Positions 1-8,076 of a stretch of DNA of 29,377 nt are shown here, one piece after another. Made by a program: the position numbers and the translations under genes. This DNA comes from DASPPK01 sp964399235 (GTDB taxonomy: Archaea; Thermoproteota; Bathyarchaeia; Bathyarchaeales; Bathycorpusculaceae). Where the stretch lies: contig CAYNQC010000007.1 of NCBI GenBank assembly GCA_964399235.1, positions 1-29,377 on the forward strand. Reading direction: 5' to 3'. Each line of letters opens with the position of its first letter. Positions within the stretch are counted from its first letter, which is position 1. The notes under the pieces are model-generated. The model was not told the DNA's origin. It was given only the letters and a program-made list of their open reading frames with translations, and searched no databases.

Positions 1-258
1 AATGGTTGTCTCTCTGTTTTCGCCCAAAAGTGATATGTTTTTGCCAATGCTGAGACTTTCATAATAGATTCCAGGCGCCACGAGAACTGTTGCGCCAACG
101 GTTGCGTTATTTATTGCCTGTTGGATCGATGCATAGTCTTCAGAATGAATGATAATCTGGTTTCCGGCAGATACCGATCCGAACCTCAGGAATGAGAACA
201 TGAAGAACAAAGGCAAACCAATCAGAAAGATCGTTCTGCATTTCCTCAGACTAACCAT
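1..258 (-). CDS. Secreted NosD-like beta-helix protein, N-terminal part (truncated by window edge)
   Basis: This is the first 86 codons of a gene running off the left edge. The ATG at 258 has a strong Shine-Dalgarno (GGAGG, 6-nt spacer). Residues 1-31 form a signal peptide: a basic MVSLRKCR start, a hydrophobic core, and an ending in SVSAG. After it comes the pattern SIQQAINNATVGATVLVAPGIYYESLSIGKNISLLGENRETTI (split here as SIQQAINNA, then APGIYYESL, then ISLLGENRETTI). This is the typical opening of NosD/right-handed parallel beta-helix proteins of archaeal cell surfaces. The likely role is an extracellular carbohydrate-binding or structural surface protein, but the function cannot be fixed from the N-terminus. 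Family call is from pattern recognition; length and C-terminal domains are unknown. Confidence 0.75.
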   Translation of the reverse strand, partial: MVSLRKCRTIFLIGLPLFFMFSFLRFGSVSAGNQIIIHSEDYASIQQAINNATVGATVLVAPGIYYESLSIGKNISLLGENRETTI

Positions 259-309
259 GTTTTTTCCTCCTCGAAACGTGTTGACAAACAGAGGTGATGA
301 ATGAAATTC

Positions 310-906
310 TCATCGTGTAATCATTCTTCCCAATACTAGTGAAGATACGACCGAGATGGACAAGGCTATGAAAAAGACGACTGGATTAATCATTAGCTGT
401 ATGAGCGACCAGACAATTATTGCATATGAGAGACCACATGAAAGCGCCAATCCAAAAACTGCGAGGTAGTTTCTCCGGCTCTTTTCTCGTTGGGTAAGAG
501 CAGAACGGAGCAGCTCATTCATGTGTCTGAACTGTTCATCCGTGGCAAGAACAATGTTACTCTTGTCGCTGTCCTGAAACTTGAAGCTGGATAATCCGTA
601 CCTCTGGAGTTGCCAAGGGTTTTTCTTTGGCAGAATCTTGACAATGCTGCTTTTCTCCATTTTCTTGAGAATAGTCTGAATCTTGCGAACAAACTGAAGG
701 TCATTTGTCTTCTCTTCTCCCCATAGCTTCCTTATCAAATCCTTGACATCAGGAAAAGTCAAGTCTAGCTGGAACGTCGCGATTGCGGTGACAAGGTTGT
801 ACTGGTATTCGCCTTCTCGCAGGCGTATGCTGCAGTTTACAGCGTCTGCCTTCATGGCATCCTCAAGAAAACTGATTTCACTTGGGGAGAGTCGGTGCTG
901 AGACAA
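310..906 (-). CDS. Winged-helix-like protein with two C-terminal membrane helices
   Basis: A 198-residue protein. Residues about 20-125 are mostly helical with a basic stretch (KIQTILKKMEKSSIVKILPKK) resembling the recognition helix and wing of archaeal winged-helix proteins. Residues about 145-192 hold two hydrophobic segments, LAVFGLALSCGLSYAIIVWSLI and NPVVFFIALSISVVSSLVLG in outline, so it is probably a membrane-tethered DNA-binding or adaptor protein. The start is uncertain. TTG at 906 lies about 14 nt below the predicted transcription start of a good TATA box (941-951), while an internal ATG at codon 18 has GAGG 5 nt upstream. It sits downstream of nothing on its strand, and the secreted NosD-like gene follows it. 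The specific function is not recognised. Confidence 0.65.
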   Translation of the reverse strand: MSQHRLSPSEISFLEDAMKADAVNCSIRLREGEYQYNLVTAIATFQLDLTFPDVKDLIRKLWGEEKTNDLQFVRKIQTILKKMEKSSIVKILPKKNPWQLQRYGLSSFKFQDSDKSNIVLATDEQFRHMNELLRSALTQREKSRRNYLAVFGLALSCGLSYAIIVWSLIQLMINPVVFFIALSISVVSSLVLGRMITR

Positions 907-937
907 CCTCTGTTACCCTGATTCAATAGTGTCAATT

Positions 938-951
938 GACCATATAATAAC
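938..951 (-). promoter_or_regulatory. TATA box for the membrane-tethered winged-helix gene
   Basis: On the minus strand the sequence TTATTATATGG lies about 35-40 nt upstream of the TTG start at 906. This puts the predicted transcription start near 920, giving a very short leader. The spacing is typical of an archaeal core promoter; it is inferred from base composition and position only. Confidence 0.4.
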
Positions 952-1074
952 TTTGTCGGATCAATCAATATTGGGATTCAATTCTTTCAACTGAACTATC
1001 TCCACTTTCAACCGAGTCTACAGAAAAATCCCTTAAGTCATTAAACCCTGCTATGTAGAAGGGGGTTCTGTAAG

Positions 1075-1467
1075 GTGGAAAACTACATTGTTGATCGCAC
1101 ATTGCCATATTTGCCTTTGCATAACAAATACCGACCGTGCAGTTCTCCATTGGGAAAGAAATACCGGAGCCATTTCGAAATCATTGCCCTCTTGATAGAA
1201 GCTGTCAAAGAAGGAAATCGGGCCAAATTCTCGATAATGAAACATGCAAGCATTAATTGCGGTCAGGCCGACAAATTCCTCGGGTCCCTCGTCGGAATGG
1301 GCTTTATCGAAGAGAGCACAGTCGAAGGAAAGCCCCTCTACAGGGCGAATGAAAGAGGATTGGCGTTTCTTCGCCAGTACTATGTGTTGCTGAGTATGCT
1401 TTTGGCAGCTGAAAACGGAAACAAGCACTCGACTATTGCCTTCGAACCAATGCTGCGGCATGAGTAG
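1075..1467 (+). CDS. Small winged-helix DNA-binding protein
   Basis: A 130-residue soluble protein. Residues about 30-110 carry the layout of the short archaeal winged-helix proteins (HTH_45-like): an opening helix (SHFEIIALLIEAVKEG), a helix-turn-helix (AKFSIMKHASINCGQADKFLGSLVGMGFI), a wing ending in YRANERGLAFLRQY, then a C-terminal helix probably used for dimerisation. The GTG start at 1075 is preceded by GGGGG at 1061-1065 (9-nt spacer). The gene stands alone between a divergent winged-helix membrane protein and purM. A 171-bp gap with its own TATA box separates it from purM, so co-transcription is not required. Target genes are unknown; local regulation is possible but unproven. Confidence 0.7.
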   Translation: MENYIVDRTLPYLPLHNKYRPCSSPLGKKYRSHFEIIALLIEAVKEGNRAKFSIMKHASINCGQADKFLGSLVGMGFIEESTVEGKPLYRANERGLAFLRQYYVLLSMLLAAENGNKHSTIAFEPMLRHE

Positions 1468-1590
1468 GGTTCCTCAGAACCGCATTCTTGACTTGCACTC
1501 GGCGTTCTGATTTTGCACAGTCTGTCTAAAGTGCAGGTCAATCCAGCATTTTCTAATGAGATGCTAGATAGTCTTTTCGATGAATCTATC

Positions 1591-1600
1591 ATTTTATAAG
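1591..1600 (+). promoter_or_regulatory. TATA box upstream of purM
   Basis: ATTTTATAAG lies about 43 nt upstream of the TTG start of purM, which predicts transcription starting near 1622 and a leader of about 15 nt. The 1468-1638 gap otherwise shows no gene. Confidence 0.4.
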
Positions 1601-1638
1601 CGGAGTTTCAGCTAGACTTAGAGCGGGATGAACCCAGG

Positions 1639-2715
1639 TTGAGACGAGGACTCACCTACTCTGAGGCAGGCGTTGATCGGAATCTGAGAGCCGAATCCAA
1701 AAAGACACTCCGTACTCTAGAGAAAACCTACAGTCACAGCCGTTATGGTGAAGTCATTGAACTTCCATATGGTAGGATATTCCCACATCACGACCATTAC
1801 CTAGACCTTACAGTCGAAGGAGTCGGCACAAAAGTGCTGATTGCTCAACTAGTCGGAAAATACGACACCATAGGAATCGATGGCGTCGCAATGGCCGTCA
1901 ACGACGTCATACGTTCAGGCGCCAAACCGATTGCCCTCGTAGACAATATTCACATGCAGGTATCTGACCCTGTTATGATCAAAGAATTGATGAACGGCAT
2001 AACGAGAGGTGCCGAAGAGTCTGAGTGCATAGTTCCTGGAGGAGAAATTGGCGACGTCCCCGATCTCATAAAGGGTCTCGCCTCGGCGAAAGGATTTGAT
2101 ATTGTCGTCGCTTCAGTGGGCGAGGTTGCCAAGGAAAAAGTGATTTTTGGCAGAGACATACAGCTAGGGGACCCGATAATAGGCTTAAGAAGTTCAGGAG
2201 TTCACAGCAACGGTATTTCACTTGTCAGAAAAGCATTGTTCAGGCAATGGGGCGGAATATACGACGTCAACACGGTTGCCGACGGATTACATAGAGAAAT
2301 AGGGCTTGAAGCACTGGAGCCAACGCGCATATATGTCAAAGCCTTCTGCAGACTTGCGGAGAAAATGAATGTGAAAGGTGCCGTTCACATCACTGGTGAT
2401 GCGTATCTCAAATTCGAGCGTTTGAGTATGTTTTCGCCCGGTATAGGTTTTGAGTTTGACAATTTCAAACCGCAGCCGATTTTCGGCTTAATCCAAAAGG
2501 CCGCGGATAAACTTCACAAGCCCATAACAGATGATGAGATGTTCAAGACCTTCAACATGGGATGGGGGTTCGCGGTGATTACATCCAAGGCCGATTGCGA
2601 AAAGGCTTTGGATGTACTAGAAAAGGCCGGAGCCGAACCAGAACAGATAGGTTGCGTAACAAGCAGCAGAGGAGTCAAGATTCGGCACAAAAACAAGAAA
2701 ATAATCCTTAACTAG
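1639..2715 (+). CDS. purM: Phosphoribosylformylglycinamidine cyclo-ligase (AIR synthetase)
   Basis: PurM closes the imidazole ring, converting FGAM plus ATP to AIR, the fifth step of purine synthesis, in the cytosol. The 358 residues are of normal length. Landmarks are the opening LTYSEAGVD, the substrate/ATP loop EGVGTK at 60-65, DGVAMAVNDVI at 81-91, and GGEIGDVPDLIKG at 134-146 (where many PurM proteins have GGETA). SSGVHSNGISLVRKAL follows, then the C-terminal PurM/ThiL-type ATP-binding domain. The start is TTG at 1639, because the family motif begins within five residues of it. An out-of-frame ATG at 1628 opens only a four-codon reading frame. It is the first gene of a purM-purS-purL-purQ run, but purS has its own promoter signal. 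Confidence 0.95.
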   Translation: MRRGLTYSEAGVDRNLRAESKKTLRTLEKTYSHSRYGEVIELPYGRIFPHHDHYLDLTVEGVGTKVLIAQLVGKYDTIGIDGVAMAVNDVIRSGAKPIALVDNIHMQVSDPVMIKELMNGITRGAEESECIVPGGEIGDVPDLIKGLASAKGFDIVVASVGEVAKEKVIFGRDIQLGDPIIGLRSSGVHSNGISLVRKALFRQWGGIYDVNTVADGLHREIGLEALEPTRIYVKAFCRLAEKMNVKGAVHITGDAYLKFERLSMFSPGIGFEFDNFKPQPIFGLIQKAADKLHKPITDDEMFKTFNMGWGFAVITSKADCEKALDVLEKAGAEPEQIGCVTSSRGVKIRHKNKKIILN

Positions 2716-2731
2716 AGTTTGCTCCAATAAT

Positions 2732-2750
2732 GGCGAAAGTTCTTAAATTC
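2732..2750 (+). promoter_or_regulatory. BRE/TATA promoter of purSLQ, probably leaderless
   Basis: GGCGAAAGTTCTTAAATTC combines a BRE-like CGAAA with a TATA element (TCTTAAATTC, 2741-2750). The TATA centre is about 26 nt upstream of the purS ATG at 2772, so the predicted transcription start falls on or next to that ATG. No Shine-Dalgarno precedes the ATG, consistent with a leaderless mRNA. Confidence 0.5.
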
Positions 2751-2771
2751 ATTCAGACTCTAGTCTAGCCT

Positions 2772-3023
2772 ATGAGATTTCGCTTGACAATTGAAGTCAC
2801 TCTGAAACCTGGTCACAGCGATCCTGAGGGCGAAACAACCGCGCGGCTTCTCAAGGAACTTGGCTACAATATTGAAAAAGTCAGCGTGGGGAAGGTCTAT
2901 AATGTGCTCGTGGAAGCCCAATCTAAGAGGGAAGCCGAAGAAAAAGCTGATGAAATGTGCAAGAGGCTTCTGGCAAACCCGACGAAAGATAGTTACTCGA
3001 TCGAAGTCGAGGAAACTAGATGA
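2772..3023 (+). CDS. purS: Phosphoribosylformylglycinamidine synthase subunit PurS
   Basis: The small subunit (83 residues) of the three-part FGAM synthase, which bridges PurL and PurQ and helps channel ammonia. It shows the family pattern: a beta strand MRFRLTIEVTLKPGHSDPEG, a helix TTARLLKELGY, then KVSVGKVYNVLVEA, a helix rich in Glu/Lys, and a terminal strand DSYSIEVEE. Length matches bacterial and archaeal PurS (about 80-90 residues). Its TGA overlaps the purL ATG by 4 nt, so PurS and PurL are probably translated in a coupled way, fitting their fixed complex. The start lacks a Shine-Dalgarno and matches a predicted leaderless transcript. Confidence 0.93.
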   Translation: MRFRLTIEVTLKPGHSDPEGETTARLLKELGYNIEKVSVGKVYNVLVEAQSKREAEEKADEMCKRLLANPTKDSYSIEVEETR

Positions 3024-5401
3024 CGTCAAGCCTCTACGTCCAAAAAGAGGCTTCCTTTTCACTCTTTGAAATTAATCTTCGCAATGCCACAGAGAAACAA
3101 CTGCTTGAAATAAGCAATGGGCTTGGCGTCGGATTAAACCTTAACGAAATGAAGCTTGTCAAAGAATACTTTCGAAGAAAAGAACGAAATCCAACCGACG
3201 TTGAGCTTCAGACGATAGGTCAAACATGGTCCGAGCACTGCTTTCACAAAACCTTCAAGGGCAAAGTAACCTTCGAAGGGAAAGAGATTAACAGCCTCTT
3301 CAAAACCTACATCGCGAAGCCCGTGAAGAAACTTCGCCCGAAATGGTGTTTCTCTGTTTTCGAAGACAACGCCGGCATAGTCAAATTCGACAAGGGTTAC
3401 GGCATAGCGATAAAAGTCGAGACGCACAATCACCCGTCCGCGGTGGAACCGTTTGGAGGCGCAGCAACAGGCACAGGCGGGGTCATACGCGACATTTTAG
3501 GCGTCTGGGCAGATCCAATCGCATGCACTGACATCTTAGGTTTCGGACCGTTGGATTTCGACTACGATAAACTTCCTCCAGGAGTCAAACATCCCAAATA
3601 TGTCTACATGGGCGTTGTTGCAGGAATCGGAAGCTACGGAAACAATATGGGAATTCCCACGGTCAATGGTGCAATATACTTCGACGAAAGCTATACTGGA
3701 AATGTCGTCGTCTACTGCGGATGCATCGGTCTACTCCCTTTGAACAGATACAGGAAAAATGCGAAACCAAAGGATCTGATCATCTTGGCTGGCGGAAAAA
3801 CGGGTCGCGACGGGATTCACGGCGTCACGTTTGCATCGGCCGAGCTTACAGAGAAGTCTGAGGAAATATCTCGGCCTGCAGTCCAGATTGCCAATCCCAT
3901 TGAGGAGGAAAAGCTGAAAAGGGCTCTGATCGAGGTTCGTGACCGAGGTTTGGGTTCCTCAACGACAGATTTGGGGGGCGGCGGCTTGTCCTCGGCTGTC
4001 GGCGAGACAGCCAGCAAATTCAGATGTGGTGCAGTAGTCGATCTTGACAAGGTCCCGCTCAAGTATGCGGGACTGGCGCCTTGGGAGGTCTATGTTTCAG
4101 AATCTCAAGAAAGAATGCTTCTCACTGTTCCGGCTGAAAATCTTGCGCGGGTTATGGAAGTCTTCGAGAGAGAGGATGTCGAAGCTACGGTAATTGGAAA
4201 GTTGACTTTGGACAGAATCTTGAGACTGAAATATCATGATCGAGAAGTCGCAACCATTGACATTTCGTTTCTTTTTGGACCGCCCAAAGCTATGAGGACT
4301 GCGAAGTTCAAGCCGGTCGACACCGAGGAGCCGAAATTCAACAGCCCCGAAGACATGGCAGAAACATTGCTGCAGCTTCTTTCCTCGCCCAACATTGCAA
4401 GCAAAGAAAGAGTCGTACGCACTTATGATCACGAAGTGAAAGGAAACACAGTGCTCAAACCGTTGCAAGGAACGCACAGTGGACCAAATGACGCAGCGAT
4501 CCTCAAACCCCTAGACAATTCCTGGAAAGGTATTGCAATATCATGCGGCATGAACCCCAACTATGGAAAAATCGACACATACTGGATGGCTGCCTCTGTT
4601 ATAGATGAAGCGATAAGAAACAACATCGCAGTCGGAGGGAGACGCATGGCTCTCCTTGACAATTTCACATGGGGAAACCCCGAGCGCCCGGAAAGACTGG
4701 GCAGTCTAGTGAAAGCATGTGAAGCATGTTATCGCTTTGCTGTTGCCTACAAGACCCCGTTCATTTCAGGGAAAGACAGCCTCTACAATGAGTCGCCTCT
4801 GGGATCAGTGACTCCTACACTCTTGATAACTGCGTTAGGCTTGGTTCCAGACATTCGTCGTGCCGTGTCCATGGATGTAAAAACCCCAAATGACTCTATC
4901 TACATAGTAGGAAAAACCTTCAGAGAACTCGGCGGATCTGAATACTACGGGATGACAGGGTTATTGGGAAAAACCGTGCCACACGTTCGTGCAGTCCAAG
5001 GCGCAAATACGTTCAAGGCGGTCACGAAGGCAATTGATTCAGGATTGATAAAGGCATGCCACGACTTGTCCGAAGGCGGTTTGGGTATTACAGCCGCCGA
5101 GATGGCGCTTGCAGGTGGATATGGTGTAAAGTTTGACCTGAGAAAAGTCCCAGCGGAAAGGCTAGACCGCGACGATTTTATGCTGTTCTCGGAATCGAAC
5201 AGCCGTTTTCTGGTGGAGGTTTCTGATGGTGCGAGAGAACGCTTCGAATTTCTCATGAAAAATGTTGAATTCGCAGAGATTGGTAAGGTGACGAAGGAGC
5301 CCAGACTAAACATTCTTGGATTGAATGACGAATGTGTGATAGACGTTTCGATTAATGATTTGGAGACAAGCTGGAAACGCACCTTCAGCACAGGGGGTTA
5401 A
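3020..5401 (+). CDS. purL: Phosphoribosylformylglycinamidine synthase subunit PurL
   Basis: The large catalytic subunit, which converts FGAR plus ATP and ammonia (from PurQ) to FGAM. The 793 residues are at the upper end for the small-PurL type. QTWSEHC at 68-74 and the ATP/substrate block ETHNHPS (134-140) through GGAATGTGGVIRD (146-158) are intact. DLGGGGLSSAVGE lies in the first AIRS-C-like domain. The second half repeats the fold with DNFTWGNP, FISGKDSLYNE and CHDLSEGGLGITAAEMA. About 40 residues precede the usual start region of short PurL proteins; the ATG overlapping purS and the absence of a better internal start favour the full length. purQ follows after 3 bp. Confidence 0.96.
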   Translation: MTSSLYVQKEASFSLFEINLRNATEKQLLEISNGLGVGLNLNEMKLVKEYFRRKERNPTDVELQTIGQTWSEHCFHKTFKGKVTFEGKEINSLFKTYIAKPVKKLRPKWCFSVFEDNAGIVKFDKGYGIAIKVETHNHPSAVEPFGGAATGTGGVIRDILGVWADPIACTDILGFGPLDFDYDKLPPGVKHPKYVYMGVVAGIGSYGNNMGIPTVNGAIYFDESYTGNVVVYCGCIGLLPLNRYRKNAKPKDLIILAGGKTGRDGIHGVTFASAELTEKSEEISRPAVQIANPIEEEKLKRALIEVRDRGLGSSTTDLGGGGLSSAVGETASKFRCGAVVDLDKVPLKYAGLAPWEVYVSESQERMLLTVPAENLARVMEVFEREDVEATVIGKLTLDRILRLKYHDREVATIDISFLFGPPKAMRTAKFKPVDTEEPKFNSPEDMAETLLQLLSSPNIASKERVVRTYDHEVKGNTVLKPLQGTHSGPNDAAILKPLDNSWKGIAISCGMNPNYGKIDTYWMAASVIDEAIRNNIAVGGRRMALLDNFTWGNPERPERLGSLVKACEACYRFAVAYKTPFISGKDSLYNESPLGSVTPTLLITALGLVPDIRRAVSMDVKTPNDSIYIVGKTFRELGGSEYYGMTGLLGKTVPHVRAVQGANTFKAVTKAIDSGLIKACHDLSEGGLGITAAEMALAGGYGVKFDLRKVPAERLDRDDFMLFSESNSRFLVEVSDGARERFEFLMKNVEFAEIGKVTKEPRLNILGLNDECVIDVSINDLETSWKRTFSTGG

Positions 5402-5404
5402 ACT

Positions 5405-6226
5405 GTGAAACGTGAAGAGATAAAAATCGGCGTTTTGCGCGTGGGCGGAACGAACTGTGACGCTGAAACCAGCCGTTCATTCAAAGAATTGGGTGTCCAG
5501 TCTGAGGTTGTGCATGTCAATGAATTGATCAGCCACCGCCGAAGAGTACTTGAATATGACTCACTGGTTTTTCCAGGAGGTTTCTCCTATGGAGATTACG
5601 TTCGCGCAGGGGCAATATGGGCGAAGTGGCTAGTTGCCAAGATCGGAAAGGAACTGGAAACCTTTGTCAAAGATCAGCGCCCAATCTTAGGCATATGCAA
5701 CGGTTTTCAGGTGCTGGTTGAAGCTGGGTTGCTTCCGGCATTTGAAGGAATCACTCTTTATCCTGAAGCGGCTTTGGCCACCAACCATCCGCCGGGCTAC
5801 AACTGCAGATGGATAAACCTTAGACATGATGGCCGTGGAAAATGTGCATTTACTTGGAAGATTCCAAACGGAAAACTGCTCCGTATGCCAGTTGCGCATG
5901 GAGAGGGCAGGTTCATATTTGCCAGAGGAAGGGAGAAACAAAACTTGGAGAAGCTCTATGAAAACGATCAACTCGTTTTCCGCTACTGCACTGATGATGG
6001 TAAGTACGCACAGGGTGATTTTCCAACAAATCCAAATGGTTCATTCCACGATATTGCAGGAGTCTGCAACCCTGAAGGAACGGTTTTCGGTCTCATGCCC
6101 CATCCTGAAAGGGCTTTCTACTGGTGGCAGAAACCAGAGTGGACAAGACAGGATGAAGTGTCTCAGTATGGAGACGGCAAACTGATATTCGAAAGTCTCG
6201 TCGCCTATCTCGAGAAGAAAGCGTAA
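5405..6226 (+). CDS. purQ: Phosphoribosylformylglycinamidine synthase subunit PurQ (glutaminase)
   Basis: A class I glutamine amidotransferase supplying ammonia to PurL. The nucleophile is Cys98 in LGICNGFQ. His233 and Glu235 in MPHPE complete the triad. The N-terminus GGTNCDAET and GGFSYGDYVRAGA (58-70) are diagnostic of PurQ. At 273 residues it is longer than many PurQ proteins (about 220-230). The extra length lies in the middle (about 125-160, around NHPPGYNCRWINL) and in the FYWWQKPEWTRQDEVSQYGDG tail region, features shared with longer archaeal forms as far as I can recall. The GTG start lies 3 bp after the purL stop. A small hairpin with a T-run follows the stop, where the opposing pfkB unit converges. 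Confidence 0.95.
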   Translation: MKREEIKIGVLRVGGTNCDAETSRSFKELGVQSEVVHVNELISHRRRVLEYDSLVFPGGFSYGDYVRAGAIWAKWLVAKIGKELETFVKDQRPILGICNGFQVLVEAGLLPAFEGITLYPEAALATNHPPGYNCRWINLRHDGRGKCAFTWKIPNGKLLRMPVAHGEGRFIFARGREKQNLEKLYENDQLVFRYCTDDGKYAQGDFPTNPNGSFHDIAGVCNPEGTVFGLMPHPERAFYWWQKPEWTRQDEVSQYGDGKLIFESLVAYLEKKA

Positions 6227-6240
6227 AACATCTTTTTGCG
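6222..6240. terminator. Short hairpin with T-run between converging purine units
   Basis: CGTAAAA (6222-6228) pairs with TTTTGCG (6234-6240) around a 5-nt loop, including one G-T pair. The loop and right arm contain TCTTTTT. It lies in the 15 bp between purQ and the opposing PfkB-kinase gene, so it could end transcription from the left. Archaeal termination relies mainly on T-tracts, so the stem may be incidental. Confidence 0.35.
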
Positions 6241-6241
6241 T

Positions 6242-7162
6242 TCAAACCTGCTTATGTGCTTCAAGCTCTTTCAAATTAGGCAGAGATGTCCTTGCACCCA
6301 TCGATATTATGCATCCTGAAGCGATGAGATTTCCCGTTTTCGCACATTCGCAAAGGTTTTTTCCAGAAAGTAGTCCGTAAAGGAAGCCTGCATCAAAAGC
6401 GTCGCCTGCTCCTGTGGTATCTACGACCTTGACCTTGAAAGGTTTCACCAGATATTTCTCTTTTCCATCAGTCACGTAACATCCTTTGCTTCCTAGTTTC
6501 ACAGCCAACACTCTGACGCCTCTCTTGATCAGAAATTCTGCGCCTGCTTTATAGTCGCTCTTGCCAGTTAAAAGTTCAAGTTCATCTGAATTCGGCATCA
6601 TGACAAAAGATCTGTCGACGATAGGCTTTAGTTTCTCCACACCCATTCTGGCATAGAAAACTCCTGGATCAAAACTGATCTTGACATTCTTGCGTAGTTT
6701 TCGGAAGAGTCTTATCTGTGTCCGAAATGATACTTCACCGACAAAAGATGTGAGGTGTAAAAACTTTGTCTCCAATGCATAATTGGTGTCTACGTCGTCA
6801 AGTCTTATTGTGTCGTTCACTCCTGGGTCGATGTACAACGCCCGCTGTCCTTCCTGATCGACAAAACCCATGGCTTTGCCGCTTCTTCCCTTCTTGACAA
6901 TTCTTATCCCGCGTGTGTCAACTCTTTCCTTCTGGAAATCTTCAAGCAACAGTCTGCCTTCCGCGTCGTCTCCAACCTTGCCGATGAAACCTACTTTGCA
7001 GCCAAGTCTTGCCAAACCTACTATCGTGTTTGCAGCTGAGCCGCCGCATGCCTCTACATAGTCTGAAATGAAGCTTTCTTCTTCCGCTGCGGCTATTTTA
7101 TCCACTTTGAAAAGTTTGTCTACGTTCAGCGCACCAAATCCTATGACGTCGAACTTGTTCAT
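6242..7162 (-). CDS. PfkB-family sugar/nucleoside kinase
   Basis: A 306-residue ribokinase-fold kinase. GGSAANT at 40-46 is the N-terminal PfkB signature. DTTGAGDAFDAGF (248-260) holds the anion hole and the catalytic base Asp254. NSDE at 191-194 is the usual N-x-x-E metal/phosphate motif. Archaeal relatives phosphorylate ribose, adenosine/inosine or other nucleosides, or sugar phosphates; the sequence alone does not decide. The ATG overlaps the ftr stop by 4 nt (ATGA), placing it as the last gene of purF-purD-HAD-ftr-pfkB. The context suggests a nucleoside or ribose substrate connected with purine supply, but this is inference. Alternative: an unrelated carbohydrate kinase carried in the operon. 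Confidence 0.88.
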   Translation of the reverse strand: MNKFDVIGFGALNVDKLFKVDKIAAAEEESFISDYVEACGGSAANTIVGLARLGCKVGFIGKVGDDAEGRLLLEDFQKERVDTRGIRIVKKGRSGKAMGFVDQEGQRALYIDPGVNDTIRLDDVDTNYALETKFLHLTSFVGEVSFRTQIRLFRKLRKNVKISFDPGVFYARMGVEKLKPIVDRSFVMMPNSDELELLTGKSDYKAGAEFLIKRGVRVLAVKLGSKGCYVTDGKEKYLVKPFKVKVVDTTGAGDAFDAGFLYGLLSGKNLCECAKTGNLIASGCIISMGARTSLPNLKELEAHKQV

Positions 7163-8076
7163 CGGAACAGCTCTTTCAACTGGATCTTGTATTTGCCCAG
7201 CTTACCGCCATAATTACCTGCAGAAATTCCCACTACGTCTTTTACTCTTGCAGCGGCTTCGATTCCCACTTTCATGGCTTCTGTCACGGCTTTGAGAGAA
7301 ACGCCGTTGATAACGATTTCAGGGATATAGTTGACGTTTTCCTGAACTCTTGAAGCTTCACCTAGTTCTTTCTTCAACGATGGGCAGTACTCGTGGTTTG
7401 TAGTGGGGCCAATCCATGGGAATTTGGTTTCTGTCTTCGACCCAGCAGAGCAAACGCCGAAGGGCGTTATGACCCCGTTGACCTCATTTATCGCTGTTAG
7501 CGCTTGTCTGCCAGCTTCTTTCAATGCTTCTTTAGTCTTGCACATTATCCAAAAATTGGCGCCCATAATTCCATGAGCATAGCCCATGTAATGTTCAATT
7601 ATGAAGTCGGGAACCATTATTGGCACAACAATGACTTCACGACCGTAGCGTTTCTCTACCCATTCGTAACCGTCGCCACAGTGCCCCACACGCTCCATCA
7701 TGTCTATTCTTCCTTCAGGGTTCTTCAAAGCGTCAAAGACAGCTGTGAAGGGTTTCACTAATATGTCTTGACGAATCCTGTATGAAAACTCAACTTCAAA
7801 TTTCTTCAGGCTTTCCGATAACGGCTTTCTAGCGTCAATTCCTCCCCAGAACTGGAGAATTGCCCCTTTGCGCTTGTCTGGCGTGTCTCTTTCGCTCAGC
7901 CATTTTTCTATTCCACCTTCAACTCTACCGACAACTATTGACGGAGTGGCAGTTGCATATTCGGCAGCCTGTTTCACTGTTTCTTGATCATCAGCCGACA
8001 CAACAATTCGGCAGAAGATTCCTTCAAACGCTTCTGCATAAGTGTCAACAATCAGATCCTTCTTAACCAAGTTCAT
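7159..8076 (-). CDS. ftr: Formylmethanofuran:tetrahydromethanopterin formyltransferase
   Basis: Ftr moves the formyl group between formylmethanofuran and tetrahydromethanopterin, a cytosolic step of the archaeal C1 (methyl) branch and of methanogenesis. The 305 residues are close to the usual 297. The N-terminus VDTYAEAFEGIFCRIVV matches the family opening (DTFAEAFEAK...). GHCGDGYEW, FIIEHYMGYAHGIMGANFWIM, and the C-terminal EIVINGVSLKAVTEAMKVGIEAA and ISAGNYGGKLGKYKIQL (284 onward) are strongly Ftr-like. GIMGANF stands where methanogen enzymes have GVAGGNF, so it is a divergent member. Both ends overlap neighbours by 4 nt (HAD stop, PfkB start). Its place within a purine operon is unusual. 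A paralogue with altered substrate is possible. Confidence 0.9.
   Translation of the reverse strand: MNLVKKDLIVDTYAEAFEGIFCRIVVSADDQETVKQAAEYATATPSIVVGRVEGGIEKWLSERDTPDKRKGAILQFWGGIDARKPLSESLKKFEVEFSYRIRQDILVKPFTAVFDALKNPEGRIDMMERVGHCGDGYEWVEKRYGREVIVVPIMVPDFIIEHYMGYAHGIMGANFWIMCKTKEALKEAGRQALTAINEVNGVITPFGVCSAGSKTETKFPWIGPTTNHEYCPSLKKELGEASRVQENVNYIPEIVINGVSLKAVTEAMKVGIEAAARVKDVVGISAGNYGGKLGKYKIQLKELFR

Noticed and set aside
1628..1642. Four-codon ATG frame overlapping the purM start
   Set aside because: Could be a leader peptide, but it is too short to support and no conserved feature is visible.
7159..8076. First impression of purP (formate-dependent AICAR ligase) because of the purine context
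   Set aside because: The sequence lacks ATP-grasp motifs and matches Ftr along its whole length, especially the ISAGNYGGKLG end.
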